Below are positions 52,141-63,885 of a DNA stretch of 64,000 nucleotides, in pieces. How positions within the stretch are numbered: position 1 is the stretch's first letter; every line of letters starts with the position of its first letter. Both the position numbers and the translations under genes were made by a program. Under the pieces are notes generated by a model. That model had not been told where the DNA came from. It saw nothing but the letters and a program-made list of their open reading frames with translations, and did not search any database. Source of the stretch: Symsagittifera roscoffensis (lineage: Eukaryota; Xenacoelomorpha; Acoela; Convolutidae); NCBI RefSeq assembly GCF_963678635.1, contig NC_087070.1:55282617-55346616 (forward strand), given 5' to 3'.

Positions 52141-52765
52141 AATTCATTCTTATCAACAACAGATTTTCCTTGTCTTCAATTTTATGTGAACCGAGAAACG
52201 TTTCGGTTCAAATCCTTTGAAATAATAAGGCATGGCCATTCGTTTTAGCGGACAATAGCTAACCCGGCGTTTCTCATCGCTACGCTCCCCGGGAACGCCT
52301 CCCGCATTATTTTTGTTATACATGAGAGCAAAAGAAAAACAAAATTTAAATCTTCAATTTCTTCGTGATAAATTTCACAAACAAAGTGTTTGAATCACTT
52401 TCCTTACATCCATACCCACTTGAAATATGTCAACTATTCGAGAAAACTCAGCAGCATTTTCACCATTCAAAGTATTAGTAAAGTGTTCAATTGTTACATT
52501 AGTAATCAAGTCAGTTTGAGTTTGAACAGATTTAGTCTGCGAGCCGAAGCAAACTTGGGGCAATCGTCTGCGAACTGGAACACCACTAACATCTAGATTG
52601 TTCATAGAGTTATAAGTAATAGCTATTTCCTATTTTTTCCATCAGAGAGCAAGACAGTTGATACACATTTGATTTTGATATTTGCATTTGAAGCGAAGCC
52701 AGAGAAGCTGGTTTCATGATTCACGATAAAAATTTGTAATTTCTACGGAATTGTTTGAAATAATC
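52141..52765. other. spacer with an inverted copy of a GC-rich block found at 55190 and 59395
   Basis: AACCCGGCGTTTCTCATCGC...CCCGGGAACGCC (52260-52305) is the reverse complement, with few changes, of ACTTCCCGAGAAACGTAGCG...CGCCGGGTTAGC at 55197-55240 and of the related block near 59402-59445. It could be a terminal-repeat remnant. No gene is seen in the stretch. Confidence 0.5.
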
Positions 52766-53927
52766 AGGGTATTGCTCAATCTTTGCTTCAACTCTTGCTT
52801 TGTAGTTTCGATTAATTAACATGTTAATAATGTTACACAACTCAAAAATCATCAAAGTTTTTACATTCGCATTCCTTTTCCGAGCATGAAGAATTTTTTA
52901 GATTTGTTTGCTTTTATAAAGTTTTTCAGTCACATCGCAATTTTTTCCTTTTTCAATCTTTTGATTTTTGTGCAATTGTCCGCCTAGGACTCTAACTCAC
53001 CAGTTGACAAAATTATTCTTTGTCGTTACTTGAAAGCTCCCTCTTCGTCTTCTTTGTACGACTCAATATTTATATAAGTACCGGTCTGTGCGAATGTTTT
53101 GCATAGACTCTAACGACACGTTTATCAATCGAAGGTATATCCCGAAAATCAACGAAAGAGTCAACATCAGTTTCAAGAGAAGCGTATGTAATAAATATGT
53201 AATAACCATTTGGTTTTTAGTGCGGAGCGTGGAAGAATGACTGATCACAGTATACGAGATAGGTTATGCAGTCACAAAGTAGAAGTTTATGTGACAAATT
53301 TACTAGCGCGTTAAGCCATAGTGATCAATCTTCAAAAGATGACCTAAAGCATCATGCGTAAAGGAACAAATAAAATTTGATAGCCTCGCTCAAAACTTTT
53401 TTTAGGTTTGAATTAGTTAAGCCATGCCACCCCTTTTGTTATCTTTTTTTCATTAAAAAACTTTTCATACTTTTAATTTTTTCAATTTCAATTCGGTAAC
53501 TCACTCAAATTTTTTTAACAATAGTTAAAATATCTTTAAGCCATAACTAGTCTTTTACATATAATCTCACTGTCTGATCGAAAAAGAACAATTATCTACC
53601 AAACATATACGAGAGAATCGACTGCAGTCATTCATCAACAGAAAGAGAAAGTGTCTCAGTCTAGAGCAAGTCCGTTGAATGACTTAGCTCCCGAAAAAAA
53701 AACGACGGCAATTAAAACGCGAAATGGACTAAAAAAAGTCACATATTTCTACCGAACTACCTCCTTGATCACATCGATCTACTCCGACAGAAACGAAAAA
53801 GAATAAACGAGAGCTGCACTATTAACGAAAGCTATCCAGCATTAGAAAAGACTGAGGTTATAGATACAACCTCGCTCGAGCAGTCTCCCAAGCCTCTTCG
53901 TGTATGACTGCGAATTAATCGCGTTAT

Positions 53928-54239
53928 ATGAAAATCATTCGTTATTACGCAGAGAGCGAAGCGTACTGGGGTATTCCGAGTCGTTTGTTAGGGGAGCAGT
54001 TTCAACTCCAAAACACTCAACTTCCTATTCTGATGCTCTTCAACACAGAGTGCGGAGACATTGATCTTAGGACCCTAGATCTTATTCAAAAAACTCCTCC
54101 AAATGCAGCTTGCAGTGCGCCAAAAAGAGAAAACTACAGTTGCGGGAGTTCTAAAAAATTGAGCAAAAAACTTCATTTGATTCAACTATTGTTCCACAGG
54201 TTTTATAGTTCAATTTTGTTTGGTTTGATATTTAGGTAG
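53928..54239 (+). pseudogene. unidentified ORF, unit 1 copy, frameshifted
   Basis: The copy begins MKIIRYYAESEAYWG as in unit 2, but one extra base in AAAAAACTCCTCC (near 54090) shifts the frame against the unit 2 copy, and the rest reads differently until a stop at 54237. The family is unknown. Confidence 0.3.
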
Positions 54240-55699
54240 TTTCAACATGATCATGTGCGTAATATTTGTCTCATATTTTATCTCGCTTAATAGATCAATT
54301 GAAGTTTCCTCTGTAAATCTTTCAGCAAATTGTTTGAAAACAACTTGAAAAACTAGAAAAAAATCATAGAAGGAGAGTGTTTTTTTTTGTTTTGAGAGAG
54401 ATATGAAGACACTTTTACATCTTTCATTCCCAATTAGAATATATTGTTCAGGTTTTTGCTTTTTTCAAAAAAAAGTTAAATATGGAAGTGTCCAACCTTT
54501 CCTTGCTGGGAGTCCAACCTTATTTGTTTAGTTTTTTTTCGAAACATTGTATTTTGTGGCCAGATCTTACGAAAAGTAACCGAGAAATTTTTGAGCCATA
54601 GTTTTGCTTTGTAATTCTTTCATACTTACAAGTCTTGTGAGTGTAACAGTCAATTTTTTGAGAAAAAATGAAATAGAATGGTTGTTTCAAAAATTGAACA
54701 AGACTCTTAACTCTGCTCAGTAAATCATGTCAAACTGATTGAGGATAACTTCAGTAGATTTGGAGACAAATTTTTTGTTCTCAATTTTTTTTGTATACAC
54801 AAAAATCTTATTTTCTCAAAAAGAAACAATTTTTAAGCGTCTTCTTTCCTTCGTTGGGCTATAAACATTGTTTTTTGATTTCTTCGCCTGTCCTAATGAG
54901 ATATCAGATAGCTTGTAAAAGTTTCATTCCACAAACTCACTTGAATTTAAAATGAGATTGACTAATTTGAGGTAAAAACCAAGTTAAAAAACTCAAAATT
55001 TTGTTTTTTAAATTTTGAACACGGCCAGTAGAAGTGTGCTCGAGATTATATAAATTTTACTGGTTTGTTGTTCATTGGTTTCAAAGACAGTTTTGTAAGA
55101 TTGTTTTTACTTTTTCTCACAACATATTAAGTTTGAGATGTTGATTTATTTTAGGAGGAAATATTTTTTTCACTTGATTTTACAGAACGGGAGGACTTCC
55201 CGAGAAACGTAGCGACGATAAACGCCGGGTTAGCTTTTGCACCCTAAATAAAAAAGTCGTGCCTTAATTTTTCGAAGAACCTGATATGAAATCTTTCACG
55301 ATACAATGAATCAAATGAGAGAACCTTTGATTTCGATGTTTTAAACATATTTAAATGACAATCTATGCTTATCATGCATTTGCATCTGCATTCTCAAATT
55401 TGCCATTCTAAAATTTGGCAAACTTGAAATTAACAGCAAATGTTTGAGGCTGTGAATGAATCTGTTTTTCAATATACAAAACCCTTGCACTCGAACATGA
55501 TGAGACATTAAGAGCCTGAAGCTGTAATTAACGCTGTTTTTGGATTGCAAAGTACTTATTGTCAAGTTCTTGCCGAACTACAATTCTCGTTCAAGCTTTT
55601 GTCGGAAGACCGAGAGCACGTCGAACTGGCACATCACTTGATTTCCAATAGTTATTGTTTCTTTAGAAATAAAATTTTTCTTACCGCGAAAGCTATCAA

Positions 55700-56625
55700 C
55701 AACATTTGCTTAAGAAACACGCATTGCCAGTTGGAGATGGCATCGAGACGACCACTTCCGCTACATCAACGGAAAGTGTCTTCAGAGGGAAATTGCGCCC
55801 ATACGATCTCAAAGTTTGTGGAAAAGAAGTAGATTTGCTTCAAGTCTTGATGCAAAATGAGGAGGAAATAGATGCTCTCATACTGAAAAAGATCGTAGAG
55901 AAAAGACATTTCGTAACACTTACAGGGAACAGCTGGGGATCAAGACGTGGAACTGATTGAACATATAATCAACCAAATCAATTCGTTCTCTTCTCATGTT
56001 AGTGGATGAACTATCAATTGAATAGAAAAACTGCAAAGAAGTGGATGCAAAATGAGGAGGAAATAGATGCTTTCATACTGAAAAAAGTCAAAGAGGGTCC
56101 GAACAAAAAACAATTCCATGTGGAAGTAGGGATGATCAAAGTTCCCACTGCGCAAGACGGGGGCATTGGAAACTTCGAAAAGAGAATGATGTTTCTAAAC
56201 ACTAAGACATTTCGTAACACTTACAGGGAACAGCTGGGGATCAAGACGTGGAACTGATTGAACATATAATCAACCAAATCAATTCGTTCTCTTCTCATGT
56301 TAGTGGATGAACTATCAATTGAATAGAAAAACTGCAAAGAAGTGGATGCAAAATGAGGAGGAAATAGATGCTTTCATACTGAAAAAGGTCAAAGAGGGTC
56401 CGAACAAAAAGCAATTCCATATGGAAGTGGGGATGATCAAAATTCCCACTGTGCAAGACGGTGGCACTGGAAACTTCGAAAGGACCATGATGTTTCTCAA
56501 CACTAAGACTTTTCTTAACACTTCGAGGGAACAGCTGGGCATCAATAATTTGAACTGATTGAACATATAATCAACCAAATCAATTCGTTCTCTTCTCATG
56601 TTAGCCGATGAATTATGAATCGGGT
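55700..56625 (+). repeat. tandem repeat, about 300-bp coding-like unit, unit 1
   Basis: AATGAGGAGGAAATAGATGCT occurs near 55856, 56051 and 56352; the last two are 301 bases apart and the first unit lacks about 105 bases. Each full unit carries an 83-codon ORF (MNYQLNRKTAKKW..., KEGPNKKQFH, NTKTF) and ends with GATTGAACATATAATCAACC. The frame upstream (HALPVGDGIE, VFRGKLRPYDLKVCGKEVD) is shared with unit 2. Coding quality suggests an exon that was multiplied. I do not recognise the protein. Confidence 0.55.
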
Positions 56626-58042
56626 TGAAAAGCTGCAAATAAGTTTCGCGGCCTTCTAACTAATAAGAGCAGGATCCTATATTGAGCTACCTGATGCACT
56701 CAGCGCTGCTACTACTCTGCTCACAAAAATCAACAATAAAGATGGTGACCGTTGCTTTCTTCACTGCTTTTTGCAGCATATCACAATGTGAATGAGTTTG
56801 CTCTCTACCCCACATCTAGACGGTGGCTGGAGTAGAACAAATTTTCAACCTACGATGTGGACAAAGAAGGAATTGTGAGATCCAATGGGGAATAGGAAAT
56901 GCCTATAGGGTATTGCTCAATCCTTGTTTCAACCATTGCTTTGTATTTTCGATTAATTAACATGTTAATAATGTTACACAACTCAAAAATAATCAAAGTT
57001 TTTACATTCGCATTCCTTTTCCGAGCATGAATAATTTTTTAGATTTGTTTGCTTTTTTAAAGTTTTTCAGTCACTTCGCAATTTTTTCCTCTTTCAATCT
57101 TTTGATTTTTGTGCAATTGTCCGCCTAGGAATCTAACTCCCCAGTTGATAAAATTATTCTTTGTCTTTACTTGAAAGCTCCCTCTTCGTATTCTTTGTAG
57201 TAGTTATATAAGTACCTGTCTGTGCGAATGTTTTGCACCGACTCTGACGAAACAATTATCATTCGAAGATATATCCCGAAAATCATCGGAAGAACTAACA
57301 TCAGTTTCAAGAGAAGCGTATATAATAAACATTTAATAACCAACTGAATCTTAGTGCGGAACGTAGAAGAATGACTGATCACAGTATACGAGACAGGTTA
57401 TGCAGTCACAAAGTAGAAGTTTATGTGACAATTTTACGAGCGCCTTGAGACATAATGCTAAATCTTCAAAAGATGACCTAACGCGTCATGCGTAAAATAA
57501 TAAATATCGTTTGATGGCCTCGCTCAAATAATTTTTTAGCTTTGAATTAGTTGAGCCATGCCACCCCTTTCGTTTTCTTATTTTCATTAAAAAAACTTTT
57601 CATACTTTTCATTCTCTCAATTTCAATTCGGTAACTCACTCATATTATTTCATCAAAAACTAAAATATCTTTAAGCCATGACTAGTCTTTTACATATAAC
57701 ATAACTGTCTGATCGAAAAAGAAAATTAAACAATTATCTACCAAACATATACGAGAGAATCGATTGCAGTCATTCATCAGCAGGAAGAGAAAGTGTCTCA
57801 GTCTAGAGCAAGTCCGTTTGATGACTTGGCTTCCGAAAAAAACGACGGCAATTAAAACGCGGAATGGACTAAAACAGTCACATATTTCTACCGAACTACC
57901 TCCATGATCAGATCGATCTACTCCGACAGAATCGAAAAAGAATAAACGAGAGTTGCACTATTAATCAAAGCTATCCAGCATTAGAAAACGCTGAGGTAAA
58001 AGATACAACCTCGCTCGAGCAGTCTCCCAATTCCCTTCGTGT

Positions 58043-58486
58043 ATGAATGCGGTTCAATCCTGTTATATGAAAATCATTCGTTATTACGCAGAGCGCGAAG
58101 CGTACTGGGATAATCCGAGTCCTTTGTTAGGGGAGCAGTTTCAACTCCAGAACACTCAACTTCCTATTCGCATGCTCCTTGACACAGAGTGCGGAGACAA
58201 TGATCTTAGGACCCTAGATATTATTCAAAAACCCCTCCAAATGCAGCTTGCATTGCGCCAAAAAGAGAAAACTACAGTTTCAGGAGTTTTAAAAAAAATT
58301 GAGCAAAAAACTTCCTTTGTTTCAACTACTCTTCTTAGGTTTTATAGTTTGATTTTGTTTGTTTTGATATTAAGTAGTTTCAACATGACCATGTGCATAT
58401 TATTTATCTCAAATCTTATCTTGCTTAATAGATCAATTGATTTTTCCTCTCTAAAATTTTTCTGGAAATTAATTGAAAAAACATGA
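58043..58486 (+). CDS. unidentified ORF (147 aa), unit 2
   Basis: An ATG-started frame with MKIIRYYAEREAYWDNP, LGEQFQLQNTQLPIRM and LRTLDIIQKPLQMQLALRQ, then a Lys/Glu-rich helix, then a hydrophobic tail from about residue 100 that may be non-coding (a 3' splice-like CTTCTTAG lies at 58338). The first 85 residues look coding and are the undamaged version of 53928. No family recognised. Confidence 0.3.
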   Translation: MNAVQSCYMKIIRYYAEREAYWDNPSPLLGEQFQLQNTQLPIRMLLDTECGDNDLRTLDIIQKPLQMQLALRQKEKTTVSGVLKKIEQKTSFVSTTLLRFYSLILFVLILSSFNMTMCILFISNLILLNRSIDFSSLKFFWKLIEKT

Positions 58487-58554
58487 AAAACTAAAAAAAT
58501 CATAAAAAGAGAGTGTTTTTTTAAGTAAAACTGTTGTTTTCCACTAAAAATGAG

Positions 58555-58557
<3 letters not shown>

Positions 58558-58590
<33 letters not shown>
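58558..58590 (+). repeat. (GA)n microsatellite
   Basis: About 16 GA units; absent from the matching place in unit 1, where only a short GAGAGAG is found. A minus-strand ORF across it is an artefact (Leu-Ser repeats). Confidence 0.9.
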
Positions 58591-58592
<2 letters not shown>

Positions 58593-60149
58593 AGACAACT
58601 TCACATGTTTGAACTCCACTTTGTAATATAATTTTCAGGCGTTTGTTTTTTTTTTCGAAAAAAAAGTCAATATGGAAGTGTCCAACCTTTCCTTGCTGGG
58701 AGCCCAACCTTATTTGTTTGGTTTTTTTTCAAAACACTGCACTCTCTCTCATTGTACTTTGTGCCCGTTGGCGTTAGCCAGGTCTTACGCAAATTAACGG
58801 AGAGTTTTTTAAGCCATAGTTTTGCTTTGTAATTCTTTCATACTTACACGTCTTGTGAGTATAACTGACAATTTTTCTACAAAAAATGTGAAAAAATGAA
58901 ATAGAATGTTTTTTTTTTTAAAATTGAACAAAACTCTTAACTCTGCTCAGAAAATCATGGCAAAATTATTGAGGGTAGTTTCAATGGATTTGGAGACAAA
59001 TTGTTTTTTCTCAATTTTTTTGTATACATAAAAATCTTATTTTCTCAAAAAGGCGTCTTCTTTCCTTGGTTGGGTTATAATTTTTTTTTATTTCTTCGCC
59101 TGTCCTAATGAGATATCAGATAGCTCGTGAAAATTTTATACCACAAACTCACTTGAATTTAAAATGATATTGACTAATTAAAAACGAAGTAAAAAAAGTT
59201 AAGAAATTTTGATTTTTAAGTTTTGAACACGGCCAGCAGAACTGTGCTCGAGATCACCTAAATTTACTGGTTTGTTGTTAATTGATTTCAAAGACAGTTT
59301 TGTAAGATTGTTTTTACATTTTTTTCACAACATAATAAGTTCCAGATGTTGCCTTAATTCGGGAAGAAACATTTTTTTCACTTGAATTTACAGAACAGGA
59401 GGACTTCCCGAAGAGCGCAGCGACGAGCAACGCCGGGTTAGCTTTTGACCCGTAAAATAAACAGTCATGCCTTAATTGTTCAAAGAACCAGATATGAAAT
59501 CTTTCACGGTACAAAAAATCACAGGAGAGAACCTTTGATTTTGATGTTTTAAACATATTCAAATGACAATCTATGCTTATCATGCATCTGCATCTATCAA
59601 GATATCCAATTTGAAAAAGTTTCATTTTTCAATACTATTTCATATTTCCACTTTTTCAGATAACTGGGGTCTTAATTTTCGTTTCATTTTAGTCTCATTT
59701 TTCTACTTTGGTTATACCTACTTAAGCAAACCAATAAGTGGGCTTGCTTGGAACCATTAAAAAATTACTGGTTCCCAGTTAAAATTAGTCAGAAAATTTT
59801 TGAGGCTGAATCTGAGCCTTTCTAAGCTTTATGTTTTGTAATTCAGTGCTGAAATGGTCATTGAAAGTCTAAACCATTCTCCTAAAAGTTGGCAAACTTG
59901 AAATTATTAGCAAAAGTTTGAGGCTGTGAATAAATCAGTTTTTCAATATAAAAAATCCTTGCACTCGAACAAGGTGATGAAACATTAGCTTAAAGCCGTA
60001 ACTAACGCTGTTTTTGGATTGCAAAGTACTTATTGTCAAGATCTTGCTGAACTACAATTCTCGTTCAAGCTTTTTTCGGAAGGCCGAGAGCACGTCGAAC
60101 TGGCACATGACATGACTTCCAATAGTTATTGTTTCTTTTGAAATACAAT

Positions 60150-60905
60150 TTTTCTTACCGCGAAAGCTATCAACAACATTTGCTTAAGAAACACGCATTG
60201 CCAGTTGGAGATGGCATCGAGATGACATCTTCCGCTACATCAACGGAAAGTGTCTTCAGAGGGAAATTGCGCCCATACGATCTCAAAGTTTGTGGAAAAG
60301 AAGTAGATTTGCTTCAAGTCTTGATGCAAAATGAGGAGGAAATAGATGCTCTCATACTGAAAAAGGTCAAAGAGGGTCCGAACAAAAAACAATTCCATGT
60401 GGAAGTGGGGATGATCAAAGGTCCCACTTCGCAAGACGGGGGCATTGGAAACTTCGAAAGGAGAATGATGTTTCTAAACACTAAGACATTTCGTAACACT
60501 TACAGGGAACAGCTGGGGATCAATACGTGGAACTGATTGAACATATAATCAACCAAATCAATTCGTTCTCTTCTCATGTTAGTGGATGAACTATCATTTG
60601 AATAGAAAAACTGCAAAGAAGTGGATGCAAAATGAGGAGAAAACAGATGCTTTCATACTGAAAAAGGTCAAAGAGGGTCCGAACAAAAAGCAATTCCATG
60701 TGGAAGTGGGGATGATCAAAATTCCCACTGTGCAAGACGGGGCACTGAAAACTTCGAAAGGACCATGATGTTTCTCAACACTAAGACATTTCTTAACACT
60801 TCGAGGGAACAGCTGGGCATCAATAATTTGAACTGATTGAACATATAATCAACCAAATCAATTCGTTCTCTTCTCATGTTAGCCGATGAAATATGAATCG
60901 GATTG
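60150..60905 (+). repeat. tandem repeat, about 300-bp coding-like unit, unit 2
   Basis: AATGAGGAG(G/A)AAA landmarks near 60331 and 60630, 299 bases apart. The first unit is fused in frame to the upstream segment as a single ORF of 135 codons (60129-60536: HALPVGDGIE ... KEGPNKKQFHVEVGMIK ... NTWN), which may be the most complete version of this protein. The second unit has a one-base loss (GACGGGGCACTG) that breaks the frame. Confidence 0.55.
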
Positions 60906-61197
60906 AAAAACTGCAAATAAGTTTCGCGGCCTTCTAACTAATAAGAGCAGGATCCTACATTGAGCTCTCTGATGCACTCAGCGCTGCTACTACTCTGCTC
61001 ACAAAAATCAACAATAAAGATGGTTACCGTTGCTTTCTACACTGCTTTTTGCAGCATATCACAACGTGAATGAGTTTGCTCTCTACCCCACATCTAGACG
61101 GTGGCTGGGGTAGAACAAATTTTCAACCTACGATGTGGACAAAGATAGAGTTGTGAGAGTCAATGGGAGTAGGAAATGCTTATGGGGAATTGCTGGA

Positions 61198-61251
61198 TAG
61201 GGTTAGGATTATGGTTAGGATTAGGGTTATGGTCAGGGTTAGTGTTAGGTT
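61198..61251 (+). repeat. degenerate telomeric repeat, (TTAGGG-like) x9
   Basis: Nine six-base steps such as TAGGGT, TAGGAT and TATGGT in register, G-rich strand on +, the opposite orientation to the array at 18677. About half of the units carry one change, so it is older. Confidence 0.8.
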
Positions 61252-62635
61252 TTATTGAGAAGTAAAATTTCTTGAACCCGGGAAAACAGATTTGAAAAAG
61301 AATTCAAAAAAAACCTAATTTCTAGCCACAACAATACCCTTTGGAACAACTCTGAATAACTGACGCAAAAATTGTCTTTGGGAAAACAAAACAGGTTTTG
61401 GTCATCCATTTATCAATTGATACTCATAATTTATTTCATTTTTGAAAACTTAGGTCGAAAAATCGATTTCAAACGGTTTAGAAAAAAAAAGTTTTTCCTA
61501 CGTTTTTTTTACTTTGAAATGAGACAACCCCGGAATTTTCATGATTTGTTCATTGTTTTTGAACATTCTCATCCTTTGACTTCGGTGGGGTTTCCTGCAA
61601 CTCATTCAAAGCCAAAGAAAAATCAAAAAAGATTAATTTTTTTATACAGGGATGAACGAAAGGCTAACAAATAGACAATTATTTTTCCTAGTCAAAATGT
61701 TTTCTTTCTAGGACGTAAAAGGAAAAAGTATTTTTAAGCTCTGAAAACGCTACTCAATTAAATTTATAGCACAAGAGACGCTCAACCATACCAATTTTTT
61801 TGAAATCCCACATGTTTTTGTAAAGAAATGATCTTTTTTCTGCTGCCAGTCACTCTGTTGTCAATATTTTTTTTCCTAGGACTCATTTTTTTGAGTCAAT
61901 TTTACCTTCATTTGATTGTAGTTTCATTCAAAAGACCCTGACTAGAGCTTTCTGGAGCAACCCCATCTTTTGCCAAAATAAAAAAAAGGTGTTTCAGACT
62001 AACCGAAACTTTTGCGAAAAGTGACTTTTATCCTTACTCTTGAGTTTTCCCTCGTGTCTTTGAATTTTTCCTTTTTACTCAGGAACGCGAGGTATTTAGA
62101 AGCTCAATTGTATTTTTGAATAACAAAGTGGTTGAGTGATTACGACGAATCTATTGTAGTTTTAGTTTCTCTGAATACCTATTAGGGAAGCCGTACCAAA
62201 AACAAAAAATCTATAGAAAGTAGCCAAATAACACATTGAATTTTGCATTTACATCAAAACAAAATTTAAGCTTGAGCAAACGAAGTAGCAACTTCAGAAA
62301 GCAGACGAATCGTTGATGCAAATTAAACTGTGCTGAAAGCATTTTAAATTGGTTATTTCTTTTTTGATCAGCGGAATAAGATCTGAAATTCTGCATTGAA
62401 AGAAGTTTGTCACCTGTAAACACGTATATGATCAAAATGAACCTTTAGACGATGACAAACTGAAGTTTAAAAAGTTTTTTCTTTGTATAGGTTTTTCAAC
62501 TCAGCACTTAGGGTAGGCGCTTTTTGTGCATACTCGACTCATAAAGGTTTTTTTTTTCATAAAAACAGAATTATAAGTAGTGCATATTATAAAAACCTTG
62601 CAACTTTGACAAGTTTCATAATAAAAGCTATCAGT
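61252..62635. other. no gene recognised
   Basis: AT-rich. A 100-codon frame at 61372-61674 starts with a Phe/Lys-rich segment; nothing supports it beyond length. No repeat structure is noted. Confidence 0.5.
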
Positions 62636-62639
62636 CAGT

Positions 62640-63590
62640 CAGTCGTGGGCTATACTGTCTCCAGTACCCGTTTTTGCTTGTTTTGACCGGTCTTTGAATT
62701 TTTTCTTTGTGATGACCTCCATGCTAGTTAACTATCGTTATATGGGACCATGCCTTGAACTCTTTGTATATTGCAGCTAAGCTGATACAACTTCGAGGTT
62801 AAGCGTAAAAAACACCAGTGTTTATGATGTTAGCATCATGAGTACGGTTAAAATAGGTTTAGTCAGATTTTTAAGTCAATTTTTAATTACACAGGACTTT
62901 CTTTTAATGAAAATACATCAGTTTTTTATGAAAAATTTTCAAAGAGATGACGGGTTTAAGTGGGAGTAGTATCACTAGTTCGATTTTGAGCAGGGCTTTC
63001 TCCTAGTACCCGACTTTATTTGTTTTGGTAAGTAATTAGGAAAAACAAATGCATATTTATTAGAAAAACTTTAAAATCAGTTGAAGGGCTCGATAAAAGA
63101 TGTGATATCTCCTTGTATATTGAAGCTAGGATATTAAAACTTTGAGGTTAAGCGTAAATTACAACAATATTGATGATATTTTTATCAGAGTTACTGTTAA
63201 AGTGTTTTAAGTTGCTTTTTTGGTCACTTTTTGTTGTTACAAGACTTTTTTAATGAGTACACATCAGTTTTGTAAGAAATTCCCGTCGTAGAGATGACGA
63301 ATTTATGTGGGAGTAGTAGCATTAGTTCGATCTTGAGCAGAACTTTCTCCTAGTACCCGACTTTATTTGTTTTGGTGATTGTTTAGGAAAAATATCTGCG
63401 TATTTTTCAGAGAAACGTTGAAACCATTTGAAGGGCTCGATAAAAGATGTGACATCTACCTATATATTGAAGCTAGGATAATAAAACTTTGCGCTTAAGC
63501 GTAAATTACAACAGTATTGGTGATGTTTTTATCAGATTTACTGTTAAATTGTTTTCAGTCACTTTTTTTGGTCATTTTTTGTAGGTTTTG
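62640..63590 (+). repeat. tandem repeat, about 350-bp unit, nearly three copies
   Basis: CTAGTACCCGACTTTATTTG begins near 63004 and 63353 (349 apart), and TTAAGCGTAAA occurs near 62801, 63148 and 63497. CTCCAGTACCCGTTTTTGC near 62659 marks a diverged first copy. GAAGGGCTCGATAAAAGATGTGA occurs in the last two copies. Confidence 0.8.
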
Positions 63591-63637
63591 TTGAAAAATA
63601 CAAAGGAATTGGGCATGAACATAGTTTTACTGTGTAA

Positions 63638-63826
63638 TACGTGCGTTTCGGCAAACCAACAAAAAAGAGCAAGTCACTACTGGCAAAACCAGACCCAGTA
63701 AAGGAGGAGAAATTTGAAAAAACGGAATTTGAGATGGAAGAACTTAAGGAGACAGTCTCGGAAATTAAAAACATACTATCAAAACCAGCTAAACAACCAG
63801 ATATACAACCAAACCAAAAGGAATAA
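63638..63826 (+). CDS. unidentified Lys/Glu-rich coding segment (about 62 codons), no ATG at start
   Basis: The frame follows a TAA at 63635 and reads FGKPTKKSKSLLAKPDPVKE, then EKFEKTEFEMEELKETVSE and SKPAKQPDIQPNQKE before TAA. A short amphipathic, coiled-coil-like stretch (EMEELKETVSEIKNIL) is visible. Base composition turns A-rich and coding-like here, sharply different from the tandem repeat before it. It may be the first ORF of another retroelement, or an exon. Family unknown. Confidence 0.4.
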   Translation, partial: YVRFGKPTKKSKSLLAKPDPVKEEKFEKTEFEMEELKETVSEIKNILSKPAKQPDIQPNQKE

Positions 63827-63885
63827 ATTTTAACTAAATCAGACAAAAACAATAACAATAACCAGACATTAGGAATAAGGACCAG

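Larger units (their letters stand above)
52766..56906 (+). repeat. tandem segmental duplication, unit 1 (about 4.14 kb)
   Basis: It starts at AGGGTATTGCTCAATC and ends where the same words recur at 56907. Alignment with unit 2 holds along its length, for example 53040-53300 with 57175-57430, 53920-54130 with 58060-58270, and 55545-55800 with 60020-60270. Confidence 0.85.
56907..61195 (+). repeat. tandem segmental duplication, unit 2 (about 4.3 kb)
   Basis: Parallels unit 1 with small indels and an insertion of about 240 bases near 59600-59880. At its end the sequence reads GCTTATGGGGAATTGCTGG, resembling the start of a further unit, but goes at once into degenerate telomeric repeats. Confidence 0.85.

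Noticed and set aside
58342-58707. Minus-strand 121-codon ORF
   Set aside because: Its centre is a Leu-Ser repeat from the (GA)n microsatellite; not conserved in duplication unit 1.
61372-61674. 100-codon ORF with a hydrophobic start
   Set aside because: No second copy, no recognisable motif, Phe/Lys-rich as expected from AT-rich DNA; likely chance.
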